Source: an uncultured Clostridia bacterium (GTDB lineage Bacteria > Bacillota > Clostridia > TANB77 > CAG-508). From it: DNA of 15,950 nucleotides. Shown piece after piece: positions 1 through 6,919 of the stretch (positions within the stretch are counted from its first letter, which is position 1; every line of letters starts with the position of its first letter). The stretch is from NCBI GenBank assembly GCA_934167435.1, contig CAKPKZ010000024.1, forward strand, positions 1 to 15,950. The letters run 5' to 3'. The notes beneath the pieces were generated by a model that saw only the letters and a list, made by a program, of their open reading frames with translations, was not told the origin of the DNA and did not search any database. The position numbers and the translations under genes were made by a program.

Positions 1-92
1 AGATATATTACCGTTTGGTTTATTTCTCTAAAGGATAATTACTGTTTACTTTTCAATGTACTTTGTTCCTTTTTATTTACGGAACAGTTTGT
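1..92 (-). promoter_or_regulatory. Leader of an off-window leftward transcript, rrn-like
   Basis: This is the untranslated leader downstream of promoter P2. On the minus strand it holds a small hairpin (TGTTCC/GGAACA, 64-69 with 81-86), followed by GTACATTGAAAAGT, which resembles the boxA-like element (GTTCTTTGAAAACT) found in front of Firmicute rRNA genes. No start codon preceded by a ribosome binding site is visible. The identity of the downstream unit (rRNA, tRNA or protein gene) cannot be decided from this window, and the rrn reading is an inference. Confidence 0.35.
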
Positions 93-160
93 ATTATACT
101 ATACCTTTTTCTCTTTGTCAATATATTTTTAAAATTTTTTTAAAATTTTTTTATTGATTT
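93..160 (-). promoter_or_regulatory. Consensus sigma-A promoter P2 with A-tract upstream element
   Basis: On the minus strand TTGACA (116-121) is separated by exactly 17 bases from TATAAT (93-98), a full consensus match. Directly upstream (about 122-157) A7/T4-type tracts recur every 11 bases, which fits an UP element or intrinsic curvature that boosts RNA polymerase binding. This is the strongest-looking promoter in the window and it drives transcription leftward off the edge. Confidence 0.8.
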
Positions 161-263
161 TTGAGCAAAATAAAAAACTAGTAATTGATGTATAAATATG
201 TTATTGTTGGTGTTTTTATTACTAATTTTTATATTATTTTCTTCTGTTGTTCGGTACTTATAT

Positions 264-293
264 ATATTAGCACACAATGTCGATATTTGTCAA
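264..293 (-). promoter_or_regulatory. Sigma-A promoter P1, leftward
   Basis: On the minus strand TTGACA (288-293) is followed after 18 bases by TAATAT (264-269). It lies downstream of the ylmC stop and points out of the left edge of the window. A second, stronger promoter follows about 170 bases further left, so the two look like tandem promoters of one leftward transcript. No ribosome binding site with a start codon follows within the window. Confidence 0.55.
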
Positions 294-330
294 TACTTTT
301 TTTATATTTTTTTAATATTTTTTATATCTT

Positions 331-564
331 CTATATTTCAACTAGTATTAAGTCATCTCCTATGCATTTTATATTTTGCCAAGGTATGTCTATATCACCA
401 CTTTGAGAGAATATATTAAGTAATTTATTATTTCCTGGAACTATTATAGAAGTTATCATTCCGGTCTCTAAATCAGCACAAACATCTTGTACATAGCCAA
501 GTCTTTTTCCATTTGTTATATTAATAACTTCTTTATGCTTAAAATCTAATCCTTTATCTGCCAT
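331..564 (-). CDS. ylmC: YlmC/YmxH family PRC-barrel sporulation protein
   Basis: This 77-residue protein consists almost entirely of one PRC-barrel-like fold. It has the pattern of the YlmC/YmxH family: an N-terminal half with KEVINI..GKRLGYV, then acidic DLETGMITSIIVPG, and a C-terminal IPWQNIKCIGDDLILV. Family members are 75-90 residues, so it is complete. The ATG is preceded by AAGGAGGA at a good distance. It sits directly downstream of sigG, as ylmC does in Bacillus subtilis, where an extra gene (ylmA) lies between. The exact molecular role is not established in the family; a structural or RNA-related role in sporulation is often assumed. The sigG terminator separates it from sigG, so it probably uses its own promoter. 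Confidence 0.85.
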   Translation of the reverse strand: MADKGLDFKHKEVINITNGKRLGYVQDVCADLETGMITSIIVPGNNKLLNIFSQSGDIDIPWQNIKCIGDDLILVEI

Positions 565-591
565 TTTTTCCTCCTTATTTTTACTTATAAT

Positions 592-620
592 ATTATATTC
601 ACTACTCCAAAAAAATTAAC
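592..620 (-). promoter_or_regulatory. Possible ylmC promoter
   Basis: On the minus strand TATAAT (592-597) lies about 28 bases upstream of the ylmC start. The best -35 candidate, GTTAAT at 615-620 with 17-base spacing, is poor. A promoter is expected because a terminator closes sigG immediately upstream. The sigma factor is uncertain and a sporulation sigma is possible. Confidence 0.3.
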
Positions 621-650
621 AAAAAGATGTATTTATTTATACATCTTTTT
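621..650 (-). terminator. Terminator overlapping the end of sigG
   Basis: A perfect 12-bp inverted repeat (AAAAAGATGTAT at 621-632 with ATACATCTTTTT at 639-650) has a 6-base loop. Read leftward, the hairpin ends in TTTTT followed by GTTAATTTTTTT. The last codons of sigG (KKMY) form one arm and its TAA stop (633-635) lies in the loop. The repeat is symmetric, so it could also act on rightward transcripts. Confidence 0.75.
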
Positions 651-1406
651 TATATGATCTATTGCACTTTTTTCTAATCTAGATACCTGTGCTTGAGATA
701 TTCCAATTTCTTCTGCAACTTCCATTTGCGTTCTACCATCAAAAAACCTTTTATTAACAATCATTTTTTCTTTGTCATTTAACTTCGACATTGCTTGCAT
801 TATTGTCATTTTTTCTGCCCATAGTTCATCTGTATTTTTACTATCTTTTACTTGATCCATAATATATATACTTTCCGCACCGTCACTATAAACAGGTTCT
901 TGTAATGAAACTGGATCTTGAATCGCATCAAAACTAAAAGCTACGTCCTCTTTTTCTACATTTAATTCTTTTGCAATTTGCTCTATAGTTGGCTCTTTTC
1001 CATGTTCTTTATTGTATTTTTCCTTGTATTGAATAGCCTTATATGCTAAGTCTCTAACAGATCTGCTAACTCTTATGCTATTATTGTCTCTTAAATATCT
1101 TTTTATTTCCCCTATAATCATTGGTACTGCATAGGTTGAAAATTGAACATTTTGGCTCAAATCGAAATTATCTATTGCTTTTATTAATCCAACACAACCA
1201 ACCTGGAATAAATCGTCTGCATTTTCTCCTCTACCATAAAATCTTTGTATAACACTTAATACTAATCTTAGATTTCCGTTTATAAATCTATTTCTTGCAT
1301 CTTCATCTCCTTGTTTTATTTTGATAAATAGTTCGTCTTTTTCTTTTTTACTTAATAGTGGTAATTTGGATGTATTTACTCCACATATTTCCACTTTATT
1401 TACCAA
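633..1406 (-). CDS. sigG: RNA polymerase sporulation sigma factor SigG
   Basis: Sigma-G directs late gene expression in the forespore after engulfment. The 257-residue protein (260 in B. subtilis) begins MVNKVEICGVNTSKLPLL, the family's N-terminal signature. Sigma-70 region 2 contains NLRLVLSVIQRFYGRG and DLFQVGCVGLIKAIDNFD, then FSTYAVPMIIGEIKRYLRD. Region 3 follows, then region 4 with the helix-turn-helix EVAEEIGISQAQVSRLEK. I chose a TTG start at 1404-1406, because AAAGGAGG ends 8 bases upstream and the sequence then matches the family. The ATG at 1433 would add nine residues that include the ribosome binding site itself. It follows sigE as in Bacillus and is ended by a hairpin within its last codons. 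Confidence 0.95.
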   Translation of the reverse strand: MVNKVEICGVNTSKLPLLSKKEKDELFIKIKQGDEDARNRFINGNLRLVLSVIQRFYGRGENADDLFQVGCVGLIKAIDNFDLSQNVQFSTYAVPMIIGEIKRYLRDNNSIRVSRSVRDLAYKAIQYKEKYNKEHGKEPTIEQIAKELNVEKEDVAFSFDAIQDPVSLQEPVYSDGAESIYIMDQVKDSKNTDELWAEKMTIMQAMSKLNDKEKMIVNKRFFDGRTQMEVAEEIGISQAQVSRLEKSAIDHIKKMYK

Positions 1407-1439
1407 ATAAAAAACCTCCTTTAGAAATAACATTATCTA

Positions 1440-1449
1440 CATTATTTCC
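1440..1449 (-). promoter_or_regulatory. Possible sigma-F/G -10 element for sigG
   Basis: In the sigE-sigG gap the minus strand reads GGAAATAATG, which matches 9 of 10 positions of the sigma-F -10 pattern as I recall it (GGNRANAHTW). A -35-like GAATA lies only 13 bases upstream, shorter than usual. B. subtilis sigG has its own forespore promoter at this place, so the position is sensible, but the sequence support is weak. Confidence 0.25.
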
Positions 1450-1469
1450 AAAAAAAGTTTTTTTATTCT

Positions 1470-2208
1470 TTAGCCTGTTTTGCTCATTATATCTTTTTTC
1501 ATTTTATTTATAATTTTCTTTTCCAGTCTTGAAATATAACTTTGTGAAATGCCGAAGTTCATCAGCAACTTCTTTTTGGGTTTTTTCTTTTCCTGTTTTA
1601 AATCCAAATCTCATTTCCATTATATCTTTTTCTCTAGAATTTAATTTTAATATTGATGACTTTAACAGTTTTTTGTCAACTTCATCTTCTAAATTTCTAG
1701 ATGTTATATCCGGATCTGTGCCTAATATATCAGAAAGCAATAATTCGTTTCCATCACAGTCTTTATTTAAAGGCTCATCTATAGAAAGTTCTGTTTTTAT
1801 TTTATTGCTTTTTCTTAAAAACATTAATATTTCATTTTCTATGCATCTTGATGCGTATGTAGCAAGTTTTATATTTTTATCTGAGTTAAATGTATTTACC
1901 CCTTTCATCAACCCTATTGTTCCTATTGATATTAAATCTTCTATTCCAATTCCTGTATTTTCAAATTTTTTAGCTATATATACAACCAATCTTAAATTTC
2001 TTTCTACTAATATTTGTCTTGTTTCTAAATTATTTTCTTCAGACAACTTTGATATTAGTTCTTCCTCTTCTTCAGGTGGTAATGGTGGTGGCAATGTTTG
2101 GCTCCCTGCTATATAAAAAATTGGCAAGTATTCAATTTCATTTTTTTCATTTATATACTTTGCACATATTGTATTTATGCTATTTTTTATTAATTCAGTA
2201 ATTTTCAT
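1470..2208 (-). CDS. sigE: RNA polymerase sporulation sigma factor SigE, frame broken near the C-terminus
   Basis: Sigma-E is the early mother-cell sigma factor, made as an inactive membrane-bound precursor. Frame 0 shows a pro-sequence (residues 1 to about 30), the conserved [20 protein letters not shown] junction, and region 2 ([36 protein letters not shown]). Region 4 begins with [15 protein letters not shown] and TQKEVADEL. After Leu218 frame 0 leaves the family pattern, adds 16 unrelated residues and stops at 1504. The expected helix-turn-helix ([20 protein letters not shown]) continues in the +1 frame from 1553 to a stop at 1470. Together this gives 245 residues, close to the usual 239. 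The start overlaps nothing: spoIIGA stops 4 bases upstream, and its last codons carry the ribosome binding site. The break may be programmed frameshifting, a real mutation or a sequence error. Confidence 0.9.
1551..1557 (-). other. CTT-CGG-C: +1 frame change point in sigE
   Basis: In frame 0 the codons read GAA CTT CGG CAT. Skipping one base after CTT gives GAA CTT GGC ATT TCA CAA, which encodes the conserved E-L-G-I-S-Q of SigE region 4.2. CTT followed by a rare codon and C has the form of known +1 slip sites, and the leucine tRNA can re-pair on TTC. No internal Shine-Dalgarno or obvious downstream structure is seen. An inserted C or T in the assembly would produce the same picture. Confidence 0.7.
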
Positions 2209-2212
2209 TTTT

Positions 2213-3106
2213 TCACTCTCCTAACATTTCAACCCCGATTAAAGCTTTATATTCACCTTTTTTTGTTAATGATTTATCATATATTCCAATTATTATATTT
2301 TCTTTATTTATTGGTGTATCTTCGTAATACATTGTGACTTTGTGCGCTTGTATTCCAATTAGCATTCCATTTTGTTTTCCTAATGATGAAAATGGTATAA
2401 ACTTTAATTTCGGCATATATTCTGTTTGTATATTTTGTGGTATTTTTTCTAAATCACCTCCTAATATATTTTCTAAATTATTTAATATTTCTTTTGGTAA
2501 TACTTCATATAGACTTGTTTTTTCAATAACCATTACTGGTTTTTGTGTTAATGGATCTCTTAATAAATTTCCTGTGTCTATCATTGTTTTTACTTTAATA
2601 TTTCTGTGGTTTATTTCAACTATCGAATCGCAATACATATCTTTTTTGCTTATTTTGGTTTTAACAACCTTAAATGCTGTAATTATTATAATAAAGGTTA
2701 TTATAGTAGCCAATATTATTGTTTTTAATGGATATGTTCCTAAAAACAATCCATTCTTCATTAATATATCTTGGGGTTTTACTATGTATATTAATGCAAA
2801 AGCTGCTCCTCCAAATGCGAATGATGTTAAATAAAATATTAATAGTTGTTTTAACATTTTTTTAAGTGTCTGAGAATTAAATGCAATATATATTATTATT
2901 ACAGATAATATAATCTTTAATATATTGTTTGAATAAACTTCTAAAATGTTCATATAACTAACAACTGTATATATAGCTCCTATAAATGATGATACAATTA
3001 ATCTTATATGATTAATTTTTTCCTTTAATATTATTCCAGTAGCCAACAATATAATATAATTCATTATTAAATTTTCTATTAACACCACATCAATATAAAT
3101 CGTCAT
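2213..3106 (-). CDS. spoIIGA: Sigma-E processing peptidase SpoIIGA
   Basis: This is the membrane-embedded aspartic protease that removes the pro-sequence of pro-sigma-E at the sporulation septum, triggered by the forespore signal SpoIIR. The N-terminal half (residues about 5-146) holds five hydrophobic membrane segments. The C-terminal cytoplasmic half carries the aspartic protease motif [12 protein letters not shown] with Asp177 (Asp183 in B. subtilis). Its length of 297 residues is normal. The ATG is preceded by AGGTGATAAT. It is the first gene of the spoIIGA-sigE-sigG cluster, lies just downstream of ftsZ, and ends 4 bases before sigE, so protease and substrate are translationally coupled. 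Confidence 0.93.
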   Translation of the reverse strand: MTIYIDVVLIENLIMNYIILLATGIILKEKINHIRLIVSSFIGAIYTVVSYMNILEVYSNNILKIILSVIIIYIAFNSQTLKKMLKQLLIFYLTSFAFGGAAFALIYIVKPQDILMKNGLFLGTYPLKTIILATIITFIIIITAFKVVKTKISKKDMYCDSIVEINHRNIKVKTMIDTGNLLRDPLTQKPVMVIEKTSLYEVLPKEILNNLENILGGDLEKIPQNIQTEYMPKLKFIPFSSLGKQNGMLIGIQAHKVTMYYEDTPINKENIIIGIYDKSLTKKGEYKALIGVEMLGE

Positions 3107-3124
3107 ATTATCACCTGCTTAAAT

Positions 3125-3157
3125 ATTGTACTACTTAAGTTATAAAAAGGTTGTCTT
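3125..3157 (-). promoter_or_regulatory. Candidate spoIIG promoter with long spacer
   Basis: On the minus strand TACAAT (3125-3130) is a good -10, and the TTGACA-like AAGACA (3152-3157) lies 21 bases upstream. The B. subtilis spoIIG promoter also has an over-long spacer (22 bases) and depends on Spo0A bound at -35. I see no clear TGTCGAA Spo0A box, so the parallel is only suggestive. Confidence 0.35.
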
Positions 3158-3170
3158 TTCTTAATGTAGA

Positions 3171-3210
3171 AAAAAAGAAATAATCTACATTAAAAGATTA
3201 TTTCTTTTTT
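3171..3210 (-). terminator. Terminator after ftsZ
   Basis: A 16-bp perfect inverted repeat (3171-3186 with 3195-3210) has an 8-base loop and runs of six T at the end of either strand. It lies 25 bases beyond the ftsZ stop and separates ftsAZ from the spoIIG operon. A second, overlapping inverted repeat (TTAATGTAGA, 3161-3170, with 3184-3193) would be an alternative fold. Confidence 0.8.
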
Positions 3211-3234
3211 ATTATTCTTTTTTATTTTATTAAA

Positions 3235-4353
3235 TTACATTTTATTTTTATTTTTTCTTAAGAAAGATGGAATATCTAAATCATTTTGAGATGAAGCAAC
3301 TTCTGAACTTGATGGAATTGAGTTTATTTTCTTTTCCCAAGTTTTTGAAACTATATTATCTACACCTATACTTGATATATTCTCATTTTTTTCAAATCCT
3401 GTTGCAATAACTGTTATTTGTATTTCGTCTTCCATTGATGGATCTGTTACTGTACCAAATATAATATTTGCTTCTGGGTCTACACTTCTTTGAACTAATT
3501 CTGCAGCTGTATTTACTTCGTGTAATCCTAAGTTTTCTCCACCTGTTATATTTATAATTACTCCTCTTGCTCCTTCTATTGAAGTTTCAAGTAATGGGCT
3601 TTCTATTGCTGCTTTTGCTGCATCTTCTGCTCTATTTTCTCCTGCTGCTCTTCCAACTCCCATATGAGCCATTCCTGTATTTAACATTATAGTTTTTACA
3701 TCTGCAAAGTCTAAGTTTACAAGTCCTGGTACTGCTATTAAGTCTGAGATACCTTGAACACCTTGTCTTAAAACATCGTCAGCCATTTTAAATGCTTCTA
3801 TTATAGATGTTTTGCGATCAATTATTTGTAATAATTTATCATTTGGTATTACAACTAATGTATCAACTTTACTTTTTAAGCTTTCAATTCCACGCTCTGC
3901 TTGTGAAAGTCTTTTCTTTCCTTCAAATGTAAATGGTTTTGTAACAACTCCTATTGTTAATATTCCCATTTCTTTTGCTGTAGCAGCAACAATTGGTGCA
4001 GCTCCTGTACCTGTTCCTCCACCCATTCCGGCAGTAACAAATACCATGTCTGCTCCTCTTAATACTTCTGCAACTTCTGATTTATTTTCTTCTGCAGACT
4101 GTGCACCTATGTCTGGATTTGCTCCAGCTCCTAGTCCTCTTGTTATTTTTTCTCCTATTTGAATTTTTGTTTTAGCTTTTGATGTTTGTAATGCTTGTCT
4201 ATCTGTATTAACAGCAATAAAATCTACTCCTTTTATTCCTGATTCTATCATTCTGTTTACAGCATTATTTCCAGCTCCTCCTACCCCTATAACTTTAATT
4301 GTTGCTGTTCCATCCATCATTTTAATATCGTTATTATCATCTAACCCCATCAT
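3235..4353 (-). CDS. ftsZ: Cell division protein FtsZ
   Basis: FtsZ is the tubulin-like GTPase that polymerises at mid-cell, or near the pole in sporulation, into the Z-ring. The GTP-binding core starts [17 protein letters not shown]. The tubulin signature GGGTGTG is at residues 111-117, and the T7-loop region lies around [14 protein letters not shown] short variable linker then leads to the conserved C-terminal peptide [15 protein letters not shown] (358-372), which binds FtsA, SepF and other partners. At 372 residues it is complete. The ATG follows GGGAGGAAAACACTAA. It lies 49 bases after ftsA, presumably in one transcript, and is followed by a strong terminator. Confidence 0.98.
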   Translation of the reverse strand: MMGLDDNNDIKMMDGTATIKVIGVGGAGNNAVNRMIESGIKGVDFIAVNTDRQALQTSKAKTKIQIGEKITRGLGAGANPDIGAQSAEENKSEVAEVLRGADMVFVTAGMGGGTGTGAAPIVAATAKEMGILTIGVVTKPFTFEGKKRLSQAERGIESLKSKVDTLVVIPNDKLLQIIDRKTSIIEAFKMADDVLRQGVQGISDLIAVPGLVNLDFADVKTIMLNTGMAHMGVGRAAGENRAEDAAKAAIESPLLETSIEGARGVIINITGGENLGLHEVNTAAELVQRSVDPEANIIFGTVTDPSMEDEIQITVIATGFEKNENISSIGVDNIVSKTWEKKINSIPSSSEVASSQNDLDIPSFLRKNKNKM

Positions 4354-4402
4354 TTAGTGTTTTCCTCCCTTTTTTATTTTGAAATATATATTTTTTTAAT
4401 AT

Positions 4403-5632
4403 CTATGAATAAAAAAATTCTTTAATTCTTTCAATTATTGTCTTTATAAAGTTCTCATTTGATTGTGTATCTATGCTACTAGATACTGTTTTAGTAAATG
4501 GTCTTGCAGCTATATATCTAACTAAAGCATAACTTGTTCTGAAATTTGGTTTTACTGTACTAATCGCTCTTCCTGTTGATATTTTTACAGGTATATTTAA
4601 ATTTATTTTTCCTGCAACATCACTTTTATTTATATTTACAATTCCTTGTCCTGTTAATACAACATTGTTGATTTTTGATTTTATTCCTTGGTTTGTAATA
4701 TCTTTATTTACAATCGAAAACATTTCTTCTATTCTAGCTTCAATTATTTCTATAAGTTCAGAACTTTTAATTATTTTATTTTTATTTGTGTCTTTACATG
4801 TATTAAGAATTATATCATTGTCATTATCTATAAAAGATTTTAATGCTAAACCATATTGCCTTTTTAACTTGTCCGCTTCTTCTTCTGATATATTTAAAAC
4901 AACAGCTATGTCATTTGTTATATTGTCTCCACCTAATGGTATTGAATTTGTATATAAAAATGTTGTTCCTTCAAACACTCCTATGTCGATTGTTCCAGCC
5001 CCAATGTCTAACAACATTATATTGTCATGAAGTTCATTAGTGTCTAATATTAAATTTCTTTCTGCTAATGTTGTTGGTATTATTCCGTCAATTTCTAATC
5101 CTGCTTTTTTAAATATGCTGTTTAATTTCCTAACATAATCTTTATCTGCTAATATTATTTGTGCACTTATTGTAAAATTGGAACTTAAATTTCCAACAGG
5201 GTCATTAACCATTTTTCCGTTTTCTAATATTATTTTATCTGGTACAATGTCAATTAATGTTTGTCCGTCTGGAATTTCAATATCCTTAACTTGCATTATT
5301 GCATTTTGAACATCTCTAATGGATATTCCTGAATATTTATCTTTAACATCTTTTACTATACTGTTTTGTACTATTGTTACATATTTACCTGGAATAGTTA
5401 CATATGCTGAATTAATTTTTAAATTTGTTTCATCTTCTGCATCTTTTATAGTTTTAGCAATACTTAAACTAATTTCATCTTCATTGATTATTTTACCTTT
5501 TTTTAGTCCACTACACTTGTATGATGTATTACTTATTATTTCTATTTGTCCAAAATTATTTACTTCCCCTACAACAGTGCAGACTTTGGTAGTTCCAATG
5601 TCAATCCCGACTATTATATCTCCTATTGCCAA
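4403..5632 (-). CDS. ftsA: Cell division protein FtsA
   Basis: FtsA is the actin-like ATPase that tethers FtsZ filaments to the membrane. The protein shows the actin-family phosphate-1 motif GIDIGTTKVCTVVGE (residues 9-23), the phosphate-2 motif LLDIGAGTIDIGVF (207-220), and an amphipathic C-terminal helix (TIIERIKEFFYS) of the type that inserts in the membrane. Its 409 residues are within the family range (B. subtilis 440). The start is a TTG at 5630-5632, supported by GGAGG 7 bases upstream and by the immediate onset of the conserved fold. A sigma-A promoter precedes it, and ftsZ follows after 49 bases. Confidence 0.96.
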   Translation of the reverse strand: MAIGDIIVGIDIGTTKVCTVVGEVNNFGQIEIISNTSYKCSGLKKGKIINEDEISLSIAKTIKDAEDETNLKINSAYVTIPGKYVTIVQNSIVKDVKDKYSGISIRDVQNAIMQVKDIEIPDGQTLIDIVPDKIILENGKMVNDPVGNLSSNFTISAQIILADKDYVRKLNSIFKKAGLEIDGIIPTTLAERNLILDTNELHDNIMLLDIGAGTIDIGVFEGTTFLYTNSIPLGGDNITNDIAVVLNISEEEADKLKRQYGLALKSFIDNDNDIILNTCKDTNKNKIIKSSELIEIIEARIEEMFSIVNKDITNQGIKSKINNVVLTGQGIVNINKSDVAGKINLNIPVKISTGRAISTVKPNFRTSYALVRYIAARPFTKTVSSSIDTQSNENFIKTIIERIKEFFYS

Positions 5633-5674
5633 GTTAATTCCTCCATTTTTTCAGTATAATTTTTTCTAGTGATA

Positions 5675-5703
5675 TTTATATTACATTTTAAAAAAAATGT
5701 CAA
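5675..5703 (-). promoter_or_regulatory. Sigma-A promoter of ftsA-ftsZ
   Basis: On the minus strand TTGACA (5698-5703) is followed after 17 T/A-rich bases by TATAAA (5675-5680), about 40 bases upstream of the ftsA start. Together with the terminator after sbp this makes ftsA-ftsZ a separate transcription unit. Confidence 0.75.
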
Positions 5704-5715
5704 TAGCATTCGTTA

Positions 5716-5748
5716 TATTTTTGTAATATTTTTGTAATATTTTTGTAA
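5716..5748. repeat. Three tandem 11-bp repeats upstream of the ftsAZ promoter
   Basis: TATTTTTGTAA occurs three times in perfect tandem (5716-5726, 5727-5737, 5738-5748), ending 12 bases upstream of the ftsA -35 box. The period is close to one helical turn and each unit contains a T5 tract, so the array may bend DNA, act as an upstream element, or present three aligned protein sites. It may equally be slippage-derived AT-rich sequence. Confidence 0.85.
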
Positions 5749-5769
5749 TAATGATTTTTGCTTTTTTAG

Positions 5770-5797
5770 GTTAAATAAAAGTGGCTATATAACCACT
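5770..5797 (-). terminator. Terminator after sbp
   Basis: Read leftward, AGTGG and CCACT (plus one T-G pair) form a short hairpin (5780-5784 with 5793-5797), followed by TTTTATTTAA. It lies 16 bases beyond the sbp stop and ahead of the ftsA promoter. Confidence 0.55.
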
Positions 5798-5813
5798 AAT
5801 TATTTTTAATAAA

Positions 5814-6191
5814 TTAATTTTTGCTATTTTCTTTGTCTTTTTTGGTAATTTTTTCTGTCCATTTTTCCACATAATATCTTCTTATTGTTCCTAAATTATT
5901 AAACATTCTTCCAACAAATACTACTATTGCAGCTAAATATATATCTACATTTAATTTTTGTCCCAATATTGTTAAAAGAATAGCTAATATTGCATTTCCA
6001 AAAAAGCCAGATATAAATATTTTTAAATCAAAATTTTTTCTAATAACAGATGTTATTCCTCCAAAAACTGAGTCTAATGCAGCAATAACTGCTATTGCCA
6101 AATAACTTGAATATGTATATGAAATCATTGGAGCATTCATTCCAAGTAAAGCTCCTACTATACATCCTATTATTATTGCTATAAATATCAT
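5814..6191 (-). CDS. sbp: Small basic membrane protein (Sbp, DUF1290 family)
   Basis: This 125-residue integral membrane protein has about four hydrophobic segments (residues roughly 1-20, 28-48, 56-78, 83-98) and a basic C-terminal tail rich in lysine. It matches Sbp of B. subtilis (121 residues) in size, topology and position just upstream of ftsA. Recognisable stretches are GALLGMNAPMISYTYSSYLA and LDSVFGGITSVIRKNFD. Its biochemical function is unknown; co-occurrence with DUF881 genes and ftsA suggests an envelope or division role. The ATG follows TAGGAGGTAAATATAA, 18 bases after the second DUF881 gene, and a terminator follows the gene. Confidence 0.85.
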   Translation of the reverse strand: MIFIAIIIGCIVGALLGMNAPMISYTYSSYLAIAVIAALDSVFGGITSVIRKNFDLKIFISGFFGNAILAILLTILGQKLNVDIYLAAIVVFVGRMFNNLGTIRRYYVEKWTEKITKKDKENSKN

Positions 6192-6209
6192 TTATATTTA
6201 CCTCCTAAT

Positions 6210-6905
6210 CTAATCCATATATTTATAAGTAATATCTCCATTATACTTATTTATTTTTATTTTGTTTTCTTTTTCAATAGTAACATTTCTTCTGTCCTTC
6301 TTTAATAAGTCTACATATCCTCCATTTCCTAGTAAGGCACCTTCTAAATAAGATTGGTCTCCAATTGCCTTTATTATATATGGTGATAATATTCTTTGTC
6401 CATTTACTTTTATAAAAGAACTACTTATTGTAACCATATCTGTCATATTTATTACTCTTTCATCGTTTATACTTATTGCTTCTACTCCTGCTGATTTTAA
6501 AGAATTTACAATTGAAATTAAATCATCTGCATTATATTTTGCAATTTCTTCGTTATCTGTGTCTCTTAATGTTATAATTATTCCTGGTCCTTGCACATCT
6601 GTTTTTCCTAATGCCATATTTACTTGTTCTAATTCAGATTGTAATAGTTCTCCATTTTGATTATCTGTTTTATTATTAGTTTTATATTCATTTATTTTTG
6701 TACTAATTTCATTATATTGCTGTTCTACTTCGTCATACTTAGATTTCCAATTTGCAAGCTCTGTTTTTAGTTCTGACTTTCTCATATTTTCTATAGATGT
6801 AATGTCAGTTTGGTTTACTATTTTAAACTGCATAAACATAACAAAAGTTAAAACTAAACATGCAATTACTATTGTAATTGATACAGTAATTTTTCCTTTC
6901 TTCAT
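6210..6905 (-). CDS. DUF881 family protein, copy 2 (YlxX position)
   Basis: This 231-residue protein has one N-terminal membrane anchor (residues about 7-27), a coiled-coil stretch rich in K, E and Q (about 35-95), and then the globular DUF881 domain. The domain motifs are LGKTDVQGPGIIITLRDTD, SAGVEAISINDERVI, SPYIIKAIGDQSYLEGAL and YVDLLKK. It is a clear paralogue of the next upstream gene, with the same domain order and shared motifs. B. subtilis carries the pair ylxW-ylxX between divIB and sbp. The function is unknown; topology places the domain outside the cytoplasm. The ribosome binding site TAGGAGG overlaps the stop of the upstream gene, which indicates translational coupling. Confidence 0.85.
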   Translation of the reverse strand: MKKGKITVSITIVIACLVLTFVMFMQFKIVNQTDITSIENMRKSELKTELANWKSKYDEVEQQYNEISTKINEYKTNNKTDNQNGELLQSELEQVNMALGKTDVQGPGIIITLRDTDNEEIAKYNADDLISIVNSLKSAGVEAISINDERVINMTDMVTISSSFIKVNGQRILSPYIIKAIGDQSYLEGALLGNGGYVDLLKKDRRNVTIEKENKIKINKYNGDITYKYMD

Positions 6906-6919
6906 TAAAATTCTACCTC

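Noticed and set aside
185..419. Two overlapping hydrophobic rightward reading frames in the left intergenic region.
   Set aside because: They have no ribosome binding site, consist of Phe/Ile/Tyr-rich translation of AT-rich DNA, and lie across the leftward promoters and the end of ylmC.
1407..1433. ATG start for sigG giving a 266-residue protein.
   Set aside because: The nine extra codons contain the AAAGGAGG ribosome binding site, and the family N-terminus begins at the TTG at 1406.
1529..2116. A 195-codon rightward reading frame opposite sigE.
   Set aside because: It is antisense to a clearly conserved gene, Ser/Phe-rich as expected for a shadow frame, and has no ribosome binding site.
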